From the NCBI GenBank assembly GCA_026169375.1, contig JAPFCR010000010.1:1-56700 (forward strand): a stretch of 56,700 nucleotides of DNA. The letters run 5' to 3'. Of this stretch, positions 17,776-27,727 are shown in pieces (position 1 is the stretch's first letter; every line of letters starts with the position of its first letter). The stretch is from Sporosarcina sp. Lineage in GTDB: Bacteria; Bacillota; Bacilli; Bacillales_A; Planococcaceae. The notes below the pieces were generated by a model. The model searched no databases and was not told the origin of the DNA. It was given only the letters and a program-made list of their open reading frames with translations. The translations under genes were made by a program, and so were the position numbers.

Positions 17776-18405
17776 ATGGAACTAAACAAGCGCCAACTGG
17801 ACATTCTCGAAATGGTGAAAGAGGATGGACCAATTACAGGAGAACAAATTGCAGAACGTTTAAGTCTTGTACGTGCAACGATTCGTCCTGACTTAGCGAT
17901 TTTAACAATGGCGGGCTATTTAGATGCAAGACCTCGTGTCGGTTACTTTTACGCGGGGAAACAACCGACACAATCGATATCAGATAATATGAACACGATG
18001 AAAGTAGGCGACTTCCAATCGATACCGGTTGTCGTATCTGAAAGTTTATCTGTATATGATGCGATTTGTCACATGTTTTTAGAAGATGTAGGCACTTTAT
18101 TTGTTGTCAATAAATCGACCGTTTTGACCGGTGTTTTATCCCGGAAAGATTTATTGCGCGCAACGATGGGGAACCAAGAAACGGAGAAAGTACCTGTCCA
18201 TATTATTATGACGCGAATGCCAAACATAACGTATTGTACAAAGCAAGATCCGTTATTAAAAGCAGCTAAATTAATGATAGAAAAGCAAATCGATTCCTTA
18301 CCTGTTATTCAAGAAACGAAGACAGGGATAGAAGTCGTTGGACGGATCACTAAAACGAATATAACCGCAGCCTTTTTATCGCTTGCGGATGACCATGAAT
18401 TGTAG
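17776..18405 (+). CDS. ccpN: Transcriptional repressor CcpN
   Basis: A 209-residue regulator. An N-terminal winged helix (about 5-60, LDILEMVKEDGPITGEQIAE) is followed by two CBS domains (about 75-200). CcpN represses gluconeogenic genes such as gapB and pckA on glycolytic carbon sources. It is followed after a few bases by yqfL, its known functional partner. Start ATG 17776 follows AAAGGCGG. Confidence 0.93.
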   Translation: MELNKRQLDILEMVKEDGPITGEQIAERLSLVRATIRPDLAILTMAGYLDARPRVGYFYAGKQPTQSISDNMNTMKVGDFQSIPVVVSESLSVYDAICHMFLEDVGTLFVVNKSTVLTGVLSRKDLLRATMGNQETEKVPVHIIMTRMPNITYCTKQDPLLKAAKLMIEKQIDSLPVIQETKTGIEVVGRITKTNITAAFLSLADDHEL

Positions 18406-18414
18406 GTGAATCAT

Positions 18415-19242
18415 ATGAAAAAGTTAACGATTTTTATCGTTTCTGACTCAGTAGGTGAAACAGCAGAACTTGTGGCGAAAGCGGCGTCTAGTCAATTTAA
18501 AGAAGGGCTTGATGCTGTATCGCTTAAAAGATTTTCTCACGTAGAAGATGAGACACAGTTAAAAGAAATTGTCTATTTAGCAAAAGCAACTGGGGCGGTC
18601 ATTGTTTATACGCTTGTAAGAAGTGGCATGAGAAAAAAATTGAGACAAGAATGTGATGAGCATCATATAAGTTGTATCGATTTACTCGGTCCTTTAGTCG
18701 ATCAACTAAGTGAAGAGCTCAATGAAGTACCTTTAGAGGAACCTGGATTAGTCAGACAATTAGATGAAGATTATTTCAAAAAAATTGACGCAATCGAATT
18801 TGCAGTGAAATATGATGACGGGCGAGACCCACGTGGCATCTTAAAAGCTGATATTGTACTAATCGGTGTTTCACGAACATCTAAAACACCACTGTCACAA
18901 TACTTAGCTCATCAACGTTTCAAGGTTGCAAATGTTCCACTTGTACCAGAAGTTGAGCCACCTGAAGAACTATTTGAAATTGATCCGAGTAAATGTTTTG
19001 CACTAATCATTTCACCTGATAAGCTAAATTCAATTCGGAAAGAAAGACTAAAAGCGCTCGGTTTAAAAGACGATGCAAACTATGCGCAATTTGGTAGAAT
19101 TGAAGAAGAAATTGAGCATTTTAAAAATGTAACAAATCGTATCGGGTGTCGTGTGATTAATGTAACCAATCGCGCTGTTGAAGAAACAGCGAATGTCATT
19201 ATTACTGAACTGCGAGACCAGCAGTCAACCGATTCGTTTTAA
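18415..19242 (+). CDS. yqfL: PPSR-family kinase/pyrophosphorylase YqfL
   Basis: A 275-residue protein of the pyruvate,phosphate dikinase regulatory protein family (DUF299), with the P-loop-like motif GVSRTSKTP near residues 149-157. Members are bifunctional ADP-dependent kinase/phosphorylases. In B. subtilis YqfL modulates CcpN activity. A GTG at 18406 is in frame, but ATG 18415 ([16 protein letters not shown]) has AGGTG at proper distance and fits the family start. Confidence 0.93.
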   Translation: MKKLTIFIVSDSVGETAELVAKAASSQFKEGLDAVSLKRFSHVEDETQLKEIVYLAKATGAVIVYTLVRSGMRKKLRQECDEHHISCIDLLGPLVDQLSEELNEVPLEEPGLVRQLDEDYFKKIDAIEFAVKYDDGRDPRGILKADIVLIGVSRTSKTPLSQYLAHQRFKVANVPLVPEVEPPEELFEIDPSKCFALIISPDKLNSIRKERLKALGLKDDANYAQFGRIEEEIEHFKNVTNRIGCRVINVTNRAVEETANVIITELRDQQSTDSF

Positions 19243-19303
19243 CTTGATTCAGCAGAATTCCCCCACTTCTATAAGTGGCGTGATTGATTTCATATTTGAA
19301 TGA

Positions 19304-19345
19304 GAAGAATCATCCATTTCTATACAATGGATTGATTCTTCTTTT
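19304..19345 (+). terminator. Rho-independent terminator after yqfL
   Basis: GAAGAATCATCCAT pairs with ATGGATTGATTCTTC with one bulge, followed by TTTT. In B. subtilis yqxD sits between yqfL and dnaG; here 19243-19604 has no gene. Confidence 0.75.
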
Positions 19346-19370
19346 CAAAAAAGAAACAAATACCTATCAT

Positions 19371-19399
19371 TCGAAAAAAAATGTGTTATCATGTAGAAT
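19371..19399 (+). promoter_or_regulatory. Candidate sigma-A promoter of dnaG-sigA
   Basis: TCGAAA at 19371 and TAGAAT at 19394-19399 are spaced by 17 bases. The match is moderate, but it is the best pair in the leader. About 50 bases downstream the leader contains an interrupted hairpin (AAGCAC at 19450 with GTGCTT near 19480) without a T run. Confidence 0.4.
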
Positions 19400-19604
19400 G
19401 GTAGTTTCGAAGGGGTATAAAATAATCTCAAAGCCTCTCAAGAGAAAGAAAGCACTCCGATTCGTTTTGAAACGGATACGTGCTTAATTTGTGCGTAAAA
19501 TAAAATATAAATGAAAAAATGTCGAAAAAAGAAGGACATTTAAAAGATATCTCGAAATGTAGTTATAAGTACTCAATGAACTTGAATAGAAAATGGTGAT
19601 TTAG

Positions 19605-21425
19605 GTGGCAAGGATTCCGGAAGATAAGATTGAAGAAATACGGACCAAAACGGACATTGTCGATTTGATTGGAGAATACATTCAATTAACGAAAAAAGGT
19701 AAGAATTGGTTCGGTCTTTGTCCTTTTCACGGCGAAAACACACCTTCTTTTTCAGTATCAGAAGAGAAACAACTTTTTCACTGTTTCGGTTGTGGTGCAA
19801 GTGGTAATGCAATTACATTTATGATGGATCTTGAAAACCGAACGTTCACAGAAACGGTAATCTCGCTTGCTGAACGGGCTAGTATTGAACTTGATGCGGG
19901 ATTTAGTCAATACGGAGCAAGTCCGAGACAGCAAGAATTTAAACAGACGAATGAAGCGCATACGCTTGCGGCGAATTTTTATAGTCACATTTTATTAAAT
20001 ACGGTCGAAGGTGAAGAAGCGCTGGACTATCTTGAAAAAAGAGGGTTTACGCGGGAAAGTATTGAAAAGTATGGTGTTGGGTGGGCATTAGATGATTTTA
20101 ATGCATTATCTAGCCTGTTAACAAGAAAACAATTTGATATGCAGGAAATGGAACGGGCAGGACTTATCATTAAAAAAGATGATGGGACAGGCTATTTCGA
20201 TAGGTTCCGCGGTCGTATCATGTTTCCACTTTGGGATGACAATGGAAATGTGATTGCTTTTTCCGGACGAGCCTTATCGAATGAAAAAGAAACGGCTAAA
20301 TACTTAAATAGCCCTGAGACGCCCATCTTTGAAAAGAGTAAAGTTTTATACAATTTGCATAATGCACGTCTGAACATAAGAAAAACGGGTAAAGTAATAC
20401 TGTTTGAAGGGTTTATGGATGCAATCTCAGCGGACCAAATTGATGTGGGAAATGCAGTAGCGATTATGGGTACATCTTTATCAGATGCACATCTTGTCAA
20501 GTTAAAAAGAGTCGCCAAACAGGTAATTATTTGTTGTGATGGTGATGATGCAGGTTGGGAAGCAGCAAAACGTTTTGCATCACTTGCAGCTTCGAAAGGG
20601 ATGGATATCCAAATTGCCTTACTCCCAAATGATATGGATCCGGATGATTATATTCAACAATACGGAGGAGAGGCATTTCAAAATCAAATCATTGGAAACC
20701 CGCATTCCTATATGTCATTCGTTATGGCGTATGCTAAGCGCTCTAAAAATTTAGCCTATGAGAATGATGTTTTACAATTTATCCATGAAGTGTTAGAAGA
20801 ATTAGCACTCCGGACGTCTCCGTTAGAGAGAGATTTATATATACGACAATTGTCGGAAGAGACGAATGTTTCGATTGAAGCAATTAATCAACAATTTATG
20901 AAGATAGCGGGAAATCGGGCAAGACAGGCGAAAGAGAATCATACGTCTCCTGCTACAAAAGAGACAACTCCAGCTCCAGTTCTTCAAAAAAAAGCGCAAA
21001 CAGGGACCGAGCGTGCAGAAAGAATATTGTTACACCATTTACTGAATGATGGCGCTCTATTTGATCGCTTTAAAGAAGAGCAAAGAGAGGTGTTTTGTCA
21101 TGAGGACTACAGAACAATATTCGTACGTCTTGCCGGATTTTATGAAGAATATCAAACACCAGATTTTCATCGTTTTGCAGAGTCTATAGAAGACCGGGAA
21201 TTACGTGGAATCGTGTTAGAGGCAGCGATGCTTGAATGTAATCCGGAAAACGCAGAACAGGAGATTGAAGATTGTATTCTACATCTTGAAAAGTATCGGA
21301 TCAAAATGATGATTAAAGAGAAATCTCATGAATCGCAAGAGGCTGAAAGAAACAATGATATTGCACGAGCCTTAGAATTAGCGCTAGAAGTGATTCAGCT
21401 CAGACAGTCATTGGCAGCGCTGTAG
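19605..21425 (+). CDS. dnaG: DNA primase DnaG
   Basis: A 606-residue primase. The zinc-binding domain has Cys39, His42, Cys60 and Cys63 (CPFH ... CFGC), followed by the RNA polymerase/TOPRIM core with EGFMDAI and DGDDAG. The C-terminal part is a helicase-binding domain. GTG 19605 is the start (VARIPEDKIEEIR...), with GGTGAT upstream. It forms the macromolecular synthesis operon with sigA 34 bases downstream; rpsU is not adjacent. Confidence 0.97.
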   Translation: MARIPEDKIEEIRTKTDIVDLIGEYIQLTKKGKNWFGLCPFHGENTPSFSVSEEKQLFHCFGCGASGNAITFMMDLENRTFTETVISLAERASIELDAGFSQYGASPRQQEFKQTNEAHTLAANFYSHILLNTVEGEEALDYLEKRGFTRESIEKYGVGWALDDFNALSSLLTRKQFDMQEMERAGLIIKKDDGTGYFDRFRGRIMFPLWDDNGNVIAFSGRALSNEKETAKYLNSPETPIFEKSKVLYNLHNARLNIRKTGKVILFEGFMDAISADQIDVGNAVAIMGTSLSDAHLVKLKRVAKQVIICCDGDDAGWEAAKRFASLAASKGMDIQIALLPNDMDPDDYIQQYGGEAFQNQIIGNPHSYMSFVMAYAKRSKNLAYENDVLQFIHEVLEELALRTSPLERDLYIRQLSEETNVSIEAINQQFMKIAGNRARQAKENHTSPATKETTPAPVLQKKAQTGTERAERILLHHLLNDGALFDRFKEEQREVFCHEDYRTIFVRLAGFYEEYQTPDFHRFAESIEDRELRGIVLEAAMLECNPENAEQEIEDCILHLEKYRIKMMIKEKSHESQEAERNNDIARALELALEVIQLRQSLAAL

Positions 21426-21459
21426 CCAACATCCGATATTAGAAGGAGGAACAGATTAA

Positions 21460-22581
21460 ATGAGTGAAAAAAATGAAGTCAAAGAAGAATTAACGTTAAA
21501 AGAAATGCAAGAGAAATTATTAGAAGCAGGTAAAAAAACAGGTGAGCTAACACTTGATGAAGTAACAGATAAATTATCGCAATATGAAATAGAGCCAGAG
21601 CAATTTGAAGAGTTCTTGGATTTACTTGAGGCAGAAGGGGTAGAAATGGACCGTGAATCAGAAGATGATGACGGTACGAACGCTTCAACAAAAGACAAAA
21701 AAGAAGCTGCTGCTCAAGCTGCTTTAGATGATTTAAGTGTCCCACCAGGTATTAAAATCAATGATCCTGTTCGTATGTATTTAAAAGAAATCGGTCGTGT
21801 TGATTTATTATCAGGTGAAGAAGAAGTATCACTTGCAAAACGTATTCTTGAAGGCGACGAAGAAGCGAGTAAAGAATTAGCGGAAGCAAACTTACGTCTC
21901 GTTGTCAGTATTGCAAAGCGTTATGTAGGTCGCGGTATGCTGTTCCTTGACCTCATTCAAGAAGGAAATATGGGGCTTATTAAAGCAGTTGAAAAATTTG
22001 ACCATACGAAAGGGTTTAAATTTAGTACCTATGCAACGTGGTGGATTCGTCAAGCGATTACACGTGCAATTGCAGACCAAGCAAGAACCATTCGTATTCC
22101 AGTTCATATGGTTGAAACGATTAACAAGCTCATTCGTGTCCAACGTCAATTACTCCAAGACTTAGGACGTGAACCATTACCTGAAGAAATCGGAGAAGAA
22201 ATGGAGTTAACGGCCGACCGTGTTCGTGAAATTTTAAAAATTTCTCAAGAACCTGTATCACTTGAAACGCCGATTGGAGAAGAAGATGATTCTCATTTAG
22301 GTGATTTTATAGAAGACAATGAAGCACAATCACCATCTGATCACGCAGCTTATGAGCTACTGAAAGAACAATTAGAAGATGTGCTTGATACACTAACGGA
22401 TCGTGAAGAAAACGTGCTTCGTTTACGTTTTGGACTCGATGACGGGCGTACACGTACGTTAGAAGAGGTTGGACGTGTATTTGGTGTAACACGTGAAAGA
22501 ATTCGTCAAATCGAAGCGAAGGCTTTACGTAAACTTAGACACCCATCTCGAAGCAAACGTCTGAAAGATTTCCTAGAATAA
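21460..22581 (+). CDS. sigA: RNA polymerase primary sigma factor SigA (RpoD)
   Basis: A 373-residue housekeeping sigma factor. An acidic region 1.1 is followed by regions 1.2-2.4 ([25 protein letters not shown] with promoter -10 contacts), region 3 and region 4.2 ([18 protein letters not shown]). Length is typical for Bacillales. ATG 21460 follows AGAAGGAGGA. A terminator at 22590 ends the operon. Confidence 0.98.
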   Translation: MSEKNEVKEELTLKEMQEKLLEAGKKTGELTLDEVTDKLSQYEIEPEQFEEFLDLLEAEGVEMDRESEDDDGTNASTKDKKEAAAQAALDDLSVPPGIKINDPVRMYLKEIGRVDLLSGEEEVSLAKRILEGDEEASKELAEANLRLVVSIAKRYVGRGMLFLDLIQEGNMGLIKAVEKFDHTKGFKFSTYATWWIRQAITRAIADQARTIRIPVHMVETINKLIRVQRQLLQDLGREPLPEEIGEEMELTADRVREILKISQEPVSLETPIGEEDDSHLGDFIEDNEAQSPSDHAAYELLKEQLEDVLDTLTDREENVLRLRFGLDDGRTRTLEEVGRVFGVTRERIRQIEAKALRKLRHPSRSKRLKDFLE

Positions 22582-22589
22582 AATCGAGA

Positions 22590-22622
22590 AGCATCGGCGC
22601 TATGATTGCCGATGCTTTTTTT
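22590..22622 (+). terminator. Terminator after sigA
   Basis: AGCATCGGC pairs perfectly with GCCGATGCT, followed by seven T. Confidence 0.92.
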
Positions 22623-22643
22623 AACGATAGGAGTGATCATATA

Positions 22644-23195
22644 ATGAATGAGCGCCGAAAGAAAATTATATTATCTGAAATCGAATATTGGAAACGAAAT
22701 AATTTATTACCCGGTCATTATTGTGATTTTCTTTCAACACTTTATACAGGTGGAGAGGAAGACGTGAAGGATTTGAAGGGTCAGAACGCTTCAATCTTAC
22801 ATAAGGAGAAGAGAAATAAAAGACTAATTCTCAGCTCAGTAATCGGGCTGAGTATTTTATTAGCTATTTTCATGTATTTGATTAATGACTTTTCATCTTT
22901 ATTATTAGGTGTCATAGGCATTGTCGTTTTGCTTGGGTATGCGACATTTAAATCTGTGAGAAAGTCCGCATATCTTCCATTTATTTATATTGCGGGGGCG
23001 TTTCTATTGCTCACGATGTCGCTTAAACTATGGTCCTTATATTTCTCTGAACAGCCGATGTTACTTGTTGGCTTGCTTATATTGAATTGTGTCATGTGGT
23101 TATTTACAGGTCGCTTGTTAAAGTTATTATACTTCACACTATCTGGAGCGTTCGGACTCATTGCAATTATTTTCTTTATCTTTTTTCAATTTTAA
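22644..23195 (+). CDS. Membrane protein of unknown function, 183 residues
   Basis: A soluble N-terminal part (about 1-55: SEIEYWKRNNLLPGHYCDFL) resembles the start of DUF2157-like proteins. It is followed by about five to six transmembrane segments to the C-terminus. I chose ATG 22644 behind GATAGGAGTGATC; the longer in-frame reading overlaps the sigA terminator. It stands alone between the sigA terminator and repeat copy 3. No function can be assigned. Confidence 0.7.
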   Translation: MNERRKKIILSEIEYWKRNNLLPGHYCDFLSTLYTGGEEDVKDLKGQNASILHKEKRNKRLILSSVIGLSILLAIFMYLINDFSSLLLGVIGIVVLLGYATFKSVRKSAYLPFIYIAGAFLLLTMSLKLWSLYFSEQPMLLVGLLILNCVMWLFTGRLLKLLYFTLSGAFGLIAIIFFIFFQF

Positions 23196-23279
23196 TCTGA
23201 GACGTCAAAGAATGTTAAACTAAATAACTATACATATTAGGCGGACAGTTTGTAGCGGAAATCGCAACTGCTCCGTTTT

Positions 23280-23499
23280 TTTATCCCGCATTAACGGGCA
23301 GTAAGACTCCCACTTCAAGATTTAAGTGAAAACGGTAAAGATAAGTGGGAGTCGGGCTGCCCGTAAAAGCCCGATTGGTTCGGGCCAACATGATGTTGGT
23401 CACGCAAGCGTTGTCAGAGGACGTGACGCACTTAGCTTGTGTTCCTTTTCAATCAGTGGGGGATGAAGAAAACCCCCACTGATTGAAGTTTCACTTTAT
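23280..23499 (+). repeat. Structured intergenic repeat, copy 3 (long form, 220 bp)
   Basis: Begins TTTATCCCGCATTAACGGGCAG and ends GTTTCACTTTAT. Stems seen in order: ACGGGCAG/CTGCCCGT enclosing GACTCCCACTT/AAGTGGGAGTC; GCCCGA/TCGGGC; CCAACAT/ATGTTGG; CACGCAAGC/GCTTGTGTT; AATCAGTGGGGG/CCCCCACTGATT. The rest of 23196-23775 contains no gene. Confidence 0.93.
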
Positions 23500-23784
23500 T
23501 CGCTTCTTGAGGTAATAAAAATGTTCGTAAAGACAAGTATTTCATTTTTAGTTGGTAAAAAGTTCGACTATTCGATATAATGGTAATTGTGGTGAAAAGC
23601 ATTTGGTTTATTCGAATCAGCGTTTTAAGTTTATATGAGTTGAAAGACCAATACAATTGACTACAAGTTGAATTGAGTTGTCGAATTTCAAGATAGTTAA
23701 GATTGATACGGGGAATCAATCAAGCGCGAATGAACGTTGTCGATCACTACATAATTTCAAAGTGTAGAAAAGGGGATGGGGAAA

Positions 23785-24924
23785 ATGAATTTCGATTTAA
23801 CAGAAGAACAACAAATGATTCAAAAAATGATTCGTGAGTTTTCAGCGGATAAGGTGGCACCTGGTGCAGTCGAACGCGATCGAATGAAAGCGTTTCCAGT
23901 CGAGGTATTTAAAGAATTATCGGAAATGGGGTTAATGGGGCTACCATTTTCAGAAGCGTACAGCGGGGGTGGCGGCGATACAATTAGCTTTGCGATTGTA
24001 ACGGAAGAGTTGAGCCGCGCTTGTGCATCGACAGGGATTACGTATTCGGCACATATTTCTTTAGGGGGAGCTCCTTTACATTTATTTGGAACAGAGGAGC
24101 AAAAAGAAAAGTATTTAACACCGATTTGTACAGGTGAATCATTTGGTGCGTTCGGTTTAACAGAACCAAATGCAGGATCAGATGCCGGGGGGACACAGAC
24201 AACTGCAAAAGAAGATGGCGATGATTTTGTCATTAATGGATCGAAAGTATATATTACAAACGCAAGCCATGCAAAACATTTAGCAATCACGGCTATTACT
24301 GGAAATGAAGGCGGTAAAAAGGAAATTAGCGCAATTATCGTACCGACAGATGCGGAAGGCTTTACGGTGATTGATAATTACGAGAAAATGGGCTTAAATG
24401 CCTCGAACACAACTGAGCTTGTTTTAGATAACGTTCGTGTTCCGAAAGAAAACTTATTAGGAAAGCGTGGCAATGGCTTTAAACAGTTCTTAGTCACATT
24501 GGATGGAGGCAGAATTGGGATTGGCGCAATGGCTGTAGGAATTGCTCAAGCAGCTTATGAGCGTGCACTACAGTATTCAAAAGAGCGGAAGCAATTCGGG
24601 AAGACCTTATCACAATTCCAAGTTACACAATTTAAATTAGCTGATATGGCGATGAAAATTGAATTGGCACGTAATATGGTGTATAAAGCAGCTTGGTTAA
24701 AAGATGAAGGGCGTCCGTTTACAAAAGAAGCTGCAATGTGTAAATTATACGCATCAGAAATTGCAATGGAAGTTGCGAATGAAGCTGTCCAAATTCATGG
24801 CGGTTATGGCTATATGAGAGAGTATGAGGTTGAGAGAATGATGCGAGATGCAAAACTATTAGAAATTGGAGAAGGTACTTCAGAGATTCAAAGAATGGTC
24901 ATATCTAAACTCATCGGCTGTTAA
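23785..24924 (+). CDS. Acyl-CoA dehydrogenase (short-chain type)
   Basis: A flavoprotein of about 379 residues, oxidising an acyl-CoA with electrons passed to ETF. Family signatures are FGAFGLTEPNAGSDAGG in the FAD region, KERKQFGKTLSQFQ, and the catalytic Glu in IGEGTSEIQR near the C-terminus, the position used by butyryl-CoA dehydrogenases. Of two in-frame ATGs (23776 and 23785) I prefer the second, MNFDLTEEQ, with AAAGGGG upstream. It stands alone, without an etf or thiolase neighbour, so the chain-length preference is inferred. Confidence 0.93.
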   Translation: MNFDLTEEQQMIQKMIREFSADKVAPGAVERDRMKAFPVEVFKELSEMGLMGLPFSEAYSGGGGDTISFAIVTEELSRACASTGITYSAHISLGGAPLHLFGTEEQKEKYLTPICTGESFGAFGLTEPNAGSDAGGTQTTAKEDGDDFVINGSKVYITNASHAKHLAITAITGNEGGKKEISAIIVPTDAEGFTVIDNYEKMGLNASNTTELVLDNVRVPKENLLGKRGNGFKQFLVTLDGGRIGIGAMAVGIAQAAYERALQYSKERKQFGKTLSQFQVTQFKLADMAMKIELARNMVYKAAWLKDEGRPFTKEAAMCKLYASEIAMEVANEAVQIHGGYGYMREYEVERMMRDAKLLEIGEGTSEIQRMVISKLIGC

Positions 24925-25065
24925 ATTGTGAACTTTTTGTCGGAAAAGACACAAAATGTGAAGAATTTCTGAAAATCTCTTTCAGTTTTGTGACATTTAC
25001 AGTACAATATTAGTTGTGTACTATATTTATTACAGAATTGATTTTGTTGAAGGAGGGTATATTCG

Positions 25066-25425
25066 ATGGGGAAGAATCCTATAGTACCTTTTCTCCTAAT
25101 CATGGGGTTAGGAATTGGACTTATTTTCTTCATGTCCTTATATGGACTTGATCAGAAAGCTGAAATCTCAGCAGAAAATGAAGATGGTGAAGATGTAGAG
25201 GAAGTTGAAGACTTTGACGCTGCTTCGTTTGCTGATGCGAAATGTGTTTCTTGTCATGGTGGCAACCTAGAAGGTGGAGCGGCACCAGCATTAGTAGGGA
25301 CAGATATGTCTGCTGACGAACTTGAAGAGGTTATCAGAGATGGTACAGATGGTGGAATGCCAGGTGGTCTAGTACCAGAAGGTGACTTAGAAGAAATGGT
25401 AGACTATATTTTATCACTTGAATAA
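25066..25425 (+). CDS. cccA: Membrane-anchored cytochrome c (CccA-like)
   Basis: A 119-residue c-type cytochrome. An N-terminal transmembrane anchor (about 7-26) precedes an acidic linker and a small haem domain with CVSCH at residues 60-64 and the probable axial Met98 in GGMPGG. It carries electrons on the outer face of the membrane. cccA also lies just after sigA in B. subtilis. ATG 25066 follows GAAGGAGGG. Confidence 0.92.
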   Translation: MGKNPIVPFLLIMGLGIGLIFFMSLYGLDQKAEISAENEDGEDVEEVEDFDAASFADAKCVSCHGGNLEGGAAPALVGTDMSADELEEVIRDGTDGGMPGGLVPEGDLEEMVDYILSLE

Positions 25426-25432
25426 TTGACAA

Positions 25433-25481
25433 GAAAAAGCCACCTATCAGCAGAAAATTTTGCTGGTAGGGGCTTTTTTAC
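25433..25481 (+). terminator. Terminator after cccA
   Basis: AAAAAGCCACCTATCAGCA pairs with TGCTGGTAGGGGCTTTTT with few mismatches, ending in a T run. Confidence 0.85.
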
Positions 25482-25506
25482 TGTTTAAAGAAGGAGAAGA
25501 AAAAGA

Positions 25507-26199
25507 ATGATTCAATTATCGAAAAGACTCCAAACGGTTGCGGATTTTGTCAAAGAGGATGCGGTACTTGCTGATATTGGTAGCGATCATGCGTATTTAC
25601 CTACTTACTTGGTAAAAAAAGGAATCATTCAACGAGCGGTAGCAGGCGAAGTCGTGAAAGGTCCTTATGAGTCAGCACTCAAGAATGTAAAGCGAGAAGC
25701 GGTAGATGAGCAGATCATGGTTAGGCTTGCAAATGGTTTGGCTGCAATTGAAAAAAGTGACCAAATAGATACTGTTACGATCGCAGGAATGGGTGGCGCT
25801 TTAATTGCATCGATTTTAGAAGAAGGTAAAGAGAAACTAGAAACAGTAGAACGTATTATTGCCCAACCCAATATTCATGCTGAAGCCATTCGGAAATGGG
25901 CAGTCTTAAATGGTTGGCGTGTTGTCGGTGAGAAAATATTAAAAGAAGATCATAAAATTTATGAAATTGTCGTGTTAGAAAGAGGAAGAACAACATACAC
26001 AGAAAAAGAACAATTATTAGGTCCTTTTTTATTAGAAGAAAAAAATGAAGTGTTTCATGAGAAATGGAAAAGGGAAATGACACAATGGGAACGAATTTTA
26101 GATTCTTTAAAAGATGCAACAGAAGATGCGTCTGTCAAAGAAAAGAAAGCCACTTTGAATGAGAAAATAACATTAGTCGAAGAGGTGTTACGAAATTGA
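25507..26199 (+). CDS. trmK: tRNA (adenine22-N1)-methyltransferase TrmK (YqfN)
   Basis: A 230-residue SAM-dependent methyltransferase with the N-terminal SAM motif ADIGSDHAYLP (about residues 21-31) and a helical, charged C-terminal domain typical of TrmK. It modifies A22 in tRNAs. ATG 25507 follows AAGAAGGAGAAG. It overlaps the next gene by TTGA, so both are coupled. Confidence 0.93.
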   Translation: MIQLSKRLQTVADFVKEDAVLADIGSDHAYLPTYLVKKGIIQRAVAGEVVKGPYESALKNVKREAVDEQIMVRLANGLAAIEKSDQIDTVTIAGMGGALIASILEEGKEKLETVERIIAQPNIHAEAIRKWAVLNGWRVVGEKILKEDHKIYEIVVLERGRTTYTEKEQLLGPFLLEEKNEVFHEKWKREMTQWERILDSLKDATEDASVKEKKATLNEKITLVEEVLRN

Positions 26200-27314
26200 A
26201 AAAAGTAAATGGTCATGAAATTATTCAATTGTTTGAACAGTGGTCACCGAAAAGTTATGCACTTGACGGTGATCCAGTTGGACTTCACGTCGGACAGCTT
26301 AATCGTCCGGTCGAAAAAGTGCTCGTGACACTGGATGTAAACGAAGCTGTTGTTGATGAAGCGATTGAAAAAGGCGCGAATTTAATTATCGCGCATCATC
26401 CCCCAATTTTTCGTCCATTAAAAAATATCGCGACGGATACGGTACAAGGGAAAATGTTTGAAAAATGTATTAAAAATGACATTACAATTTACGCAGCCCA
26501 TACCAATTTAGATGTTGCGGAGGGCGGCGTGAATGATATGTTAGCGGAGAAGCTAGAACTGCTAGAAACAAAAGTGTTAGCAGAAACATATGCGGAAACG
26601 TTATATAAACTCATTGTATTTTGTCCGAAAACACACGTAGAAGCGTTACGTCAAGCGTTAAGTGAAGCGGGTGCAGGTGCGATTGGAGAATATGTTGCGT
26701 GTAGTTTCTCATCAACAGGAGAGGGGCGTTTTACACCGGGTGACGATGCTAATCCTTTCATTGGAAAAGTTGGGGAAGGAGAAGTAGTCGAAGAAGAGAA
26801 AATTGAAGTCATTATGCCAGTTGACATTCAAAACCGTGTGTTAAAAGCAATGTTTACAGCGCATCCATATGAAGAGGTAGCGTATGATTTAATTGAACTG
26901 GGTCAAAAAGGGAAAACACTTGGTCTTGGTCGAGTTGGGAAACTACGTGAAGCTGTTACATTGGATGAATTTGCAAAAACAGTAAAAGAAGTGTTCCAAG
27001 TTCCGGCATTACGTTTTGTTGGCGAGCCTGAAAAAATGATTCGAAAAGTAGCTGTTCTTGGTGGAGACGGTAATAAATACATTCATGCGGCGAAAAGAAG
27101 CGGGGCAGATGTACTTGTTACAGGAGACTTGTATTATCATGTCGCACATGATGCCGAAGCGCTCGGTCTTGCGGTTGTAGATCCAGGGCATAATATTGAG
27201 AAAGTGATGATCGAGGGCGTTGCAACACATATGACAAAAGCTTGTGAAGAAGCGAAGTATGCTGTTTCGTTTATTCAGTCTGAAGTTATTACAGAGCCTT
27301 TTCAGTTTAAATAA
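26196..27314 (+). CDS. yqfO: Nif3-like dinuclear metal protein YqfO
   Basis: A 372-residue NIF3-family protein (GTP cyclohydrolase 1 type 2/Nif3). Metal-binding motifs IIAHHPPIF and YAAHTNLDVAEGGVND occur in the first half and GDLYYHVAHDA and DPGHNIE in the second. They are split by the inserted CutA/PII-like domain typical of the long Bacillus form. TTG 26196 is the start with GAGGTG upstream. The biochemical function of the family is unsettled. Confidence 0.93.
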   Translation: MKKVNGHEIIQLFEQWSPKSYALDGDPVGLHVGQLNRPVEKVLVTLDVNEAVVDEAIEKGANLIIAHHPPIFRPLKNIATDTVQGKMFEKCIKNDITIYAAHTNLDVAEGGVNDMLAEKLELLETKVLAETYAETLYKLIVFCPKTHVEALRQALSEAGAGAIGEYVACSFSSTGEGRFTPGDDANPFIGKVGEGEVVEEEKIEVIMPVDIQNRVLKAMFTAHPYEEVAYDLIELGQKGKTLGLGRVGKLREAVTLDEFAKTVKEVFQVPALRFVGEPEKMIRKVAVLGGDGNKYIHAAKRSGADVLVTGDLYYHVAHDAEALGLAVVDPGHNIEKVMIEGVATHMTKACEEAKYAVSFIQSEVITEPFQFK

Positions 27315-27346
27315 ATAGTAGTCAAGTAGTAGTAAAGATAGCAATT

Positions 27347-27377
27347 AAAAAAACGCTCGTATGTGAGCGTTTTTTTA
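27347..27377 (+). terminator. Terminator after yqfO
   Basis: AAAAAACGCTC pairs with GAGCGTTTTTT around a short loop, with a T run. Confidence 0.9.
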
Positions 27378-27490
27378 GTGTTTTAAGACGGAAGCTGTGT
27401 TTTTGTTCAACAATCGCGTCCGATTCTTGAACAATATTTATATAGCAGGAGTCAATTTCATAATTAAAATTACACTAAAAATTCCCGAAC

Positions 27491-27625
27491 AATGTTGATC
27501 TCCGTTCCAGGCGCACGCTTTCCGTGGGGCGGGCGGCGAGCCTCCTCGGTCGCTTCGCTCCACTGCGGGGGCTCACCTGTCCCGCTAAACCCACAGGAGT
27601 CGGCGCCTTCCACTCCAATCAACGG
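27491..27625. repeat. GC-rich palindromic repeat element (about 130 bp)
   Basis: A sharply GC-rich island in AT-rich DNA, starting GTTGATCTCCGTTCCAGGCG and ending CCACTCCAATCAAC. It contains nested inverted repeats: CCGTGGG with CCCACAGG, GGGCGGG with CCCGCT, and GGCGCACG-type against GTCGGCGCC. I recognise it as a dispersed element common in Bacillaceae/Planococcaceae intergenic regions. The rest of 27378-27727 has no gene. Confidence 0.75.
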
Positions 27626-27727
27626 ATATCCCTTGCAATAAACACGAACATTCAATCACTCGTTAACATTAAAGTACGTCTTTATTATAAGCATAAGCAA
27701 TTATGAAATTGATTAAGCAGGTATTGC

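Noticed and set aside
19284..19487. A 67-codon frame between yqfL and dnaG
   Set aside because: It runs through a terminator and the presumed promoter, has no ribosome binding site and shows random composition.
27470..27706. Overlapping frames of about 60 codons on both strands
   Set aside because: Both are created by the GC-rich palindromic element, which lacks stops; there is no ribosome binding site.
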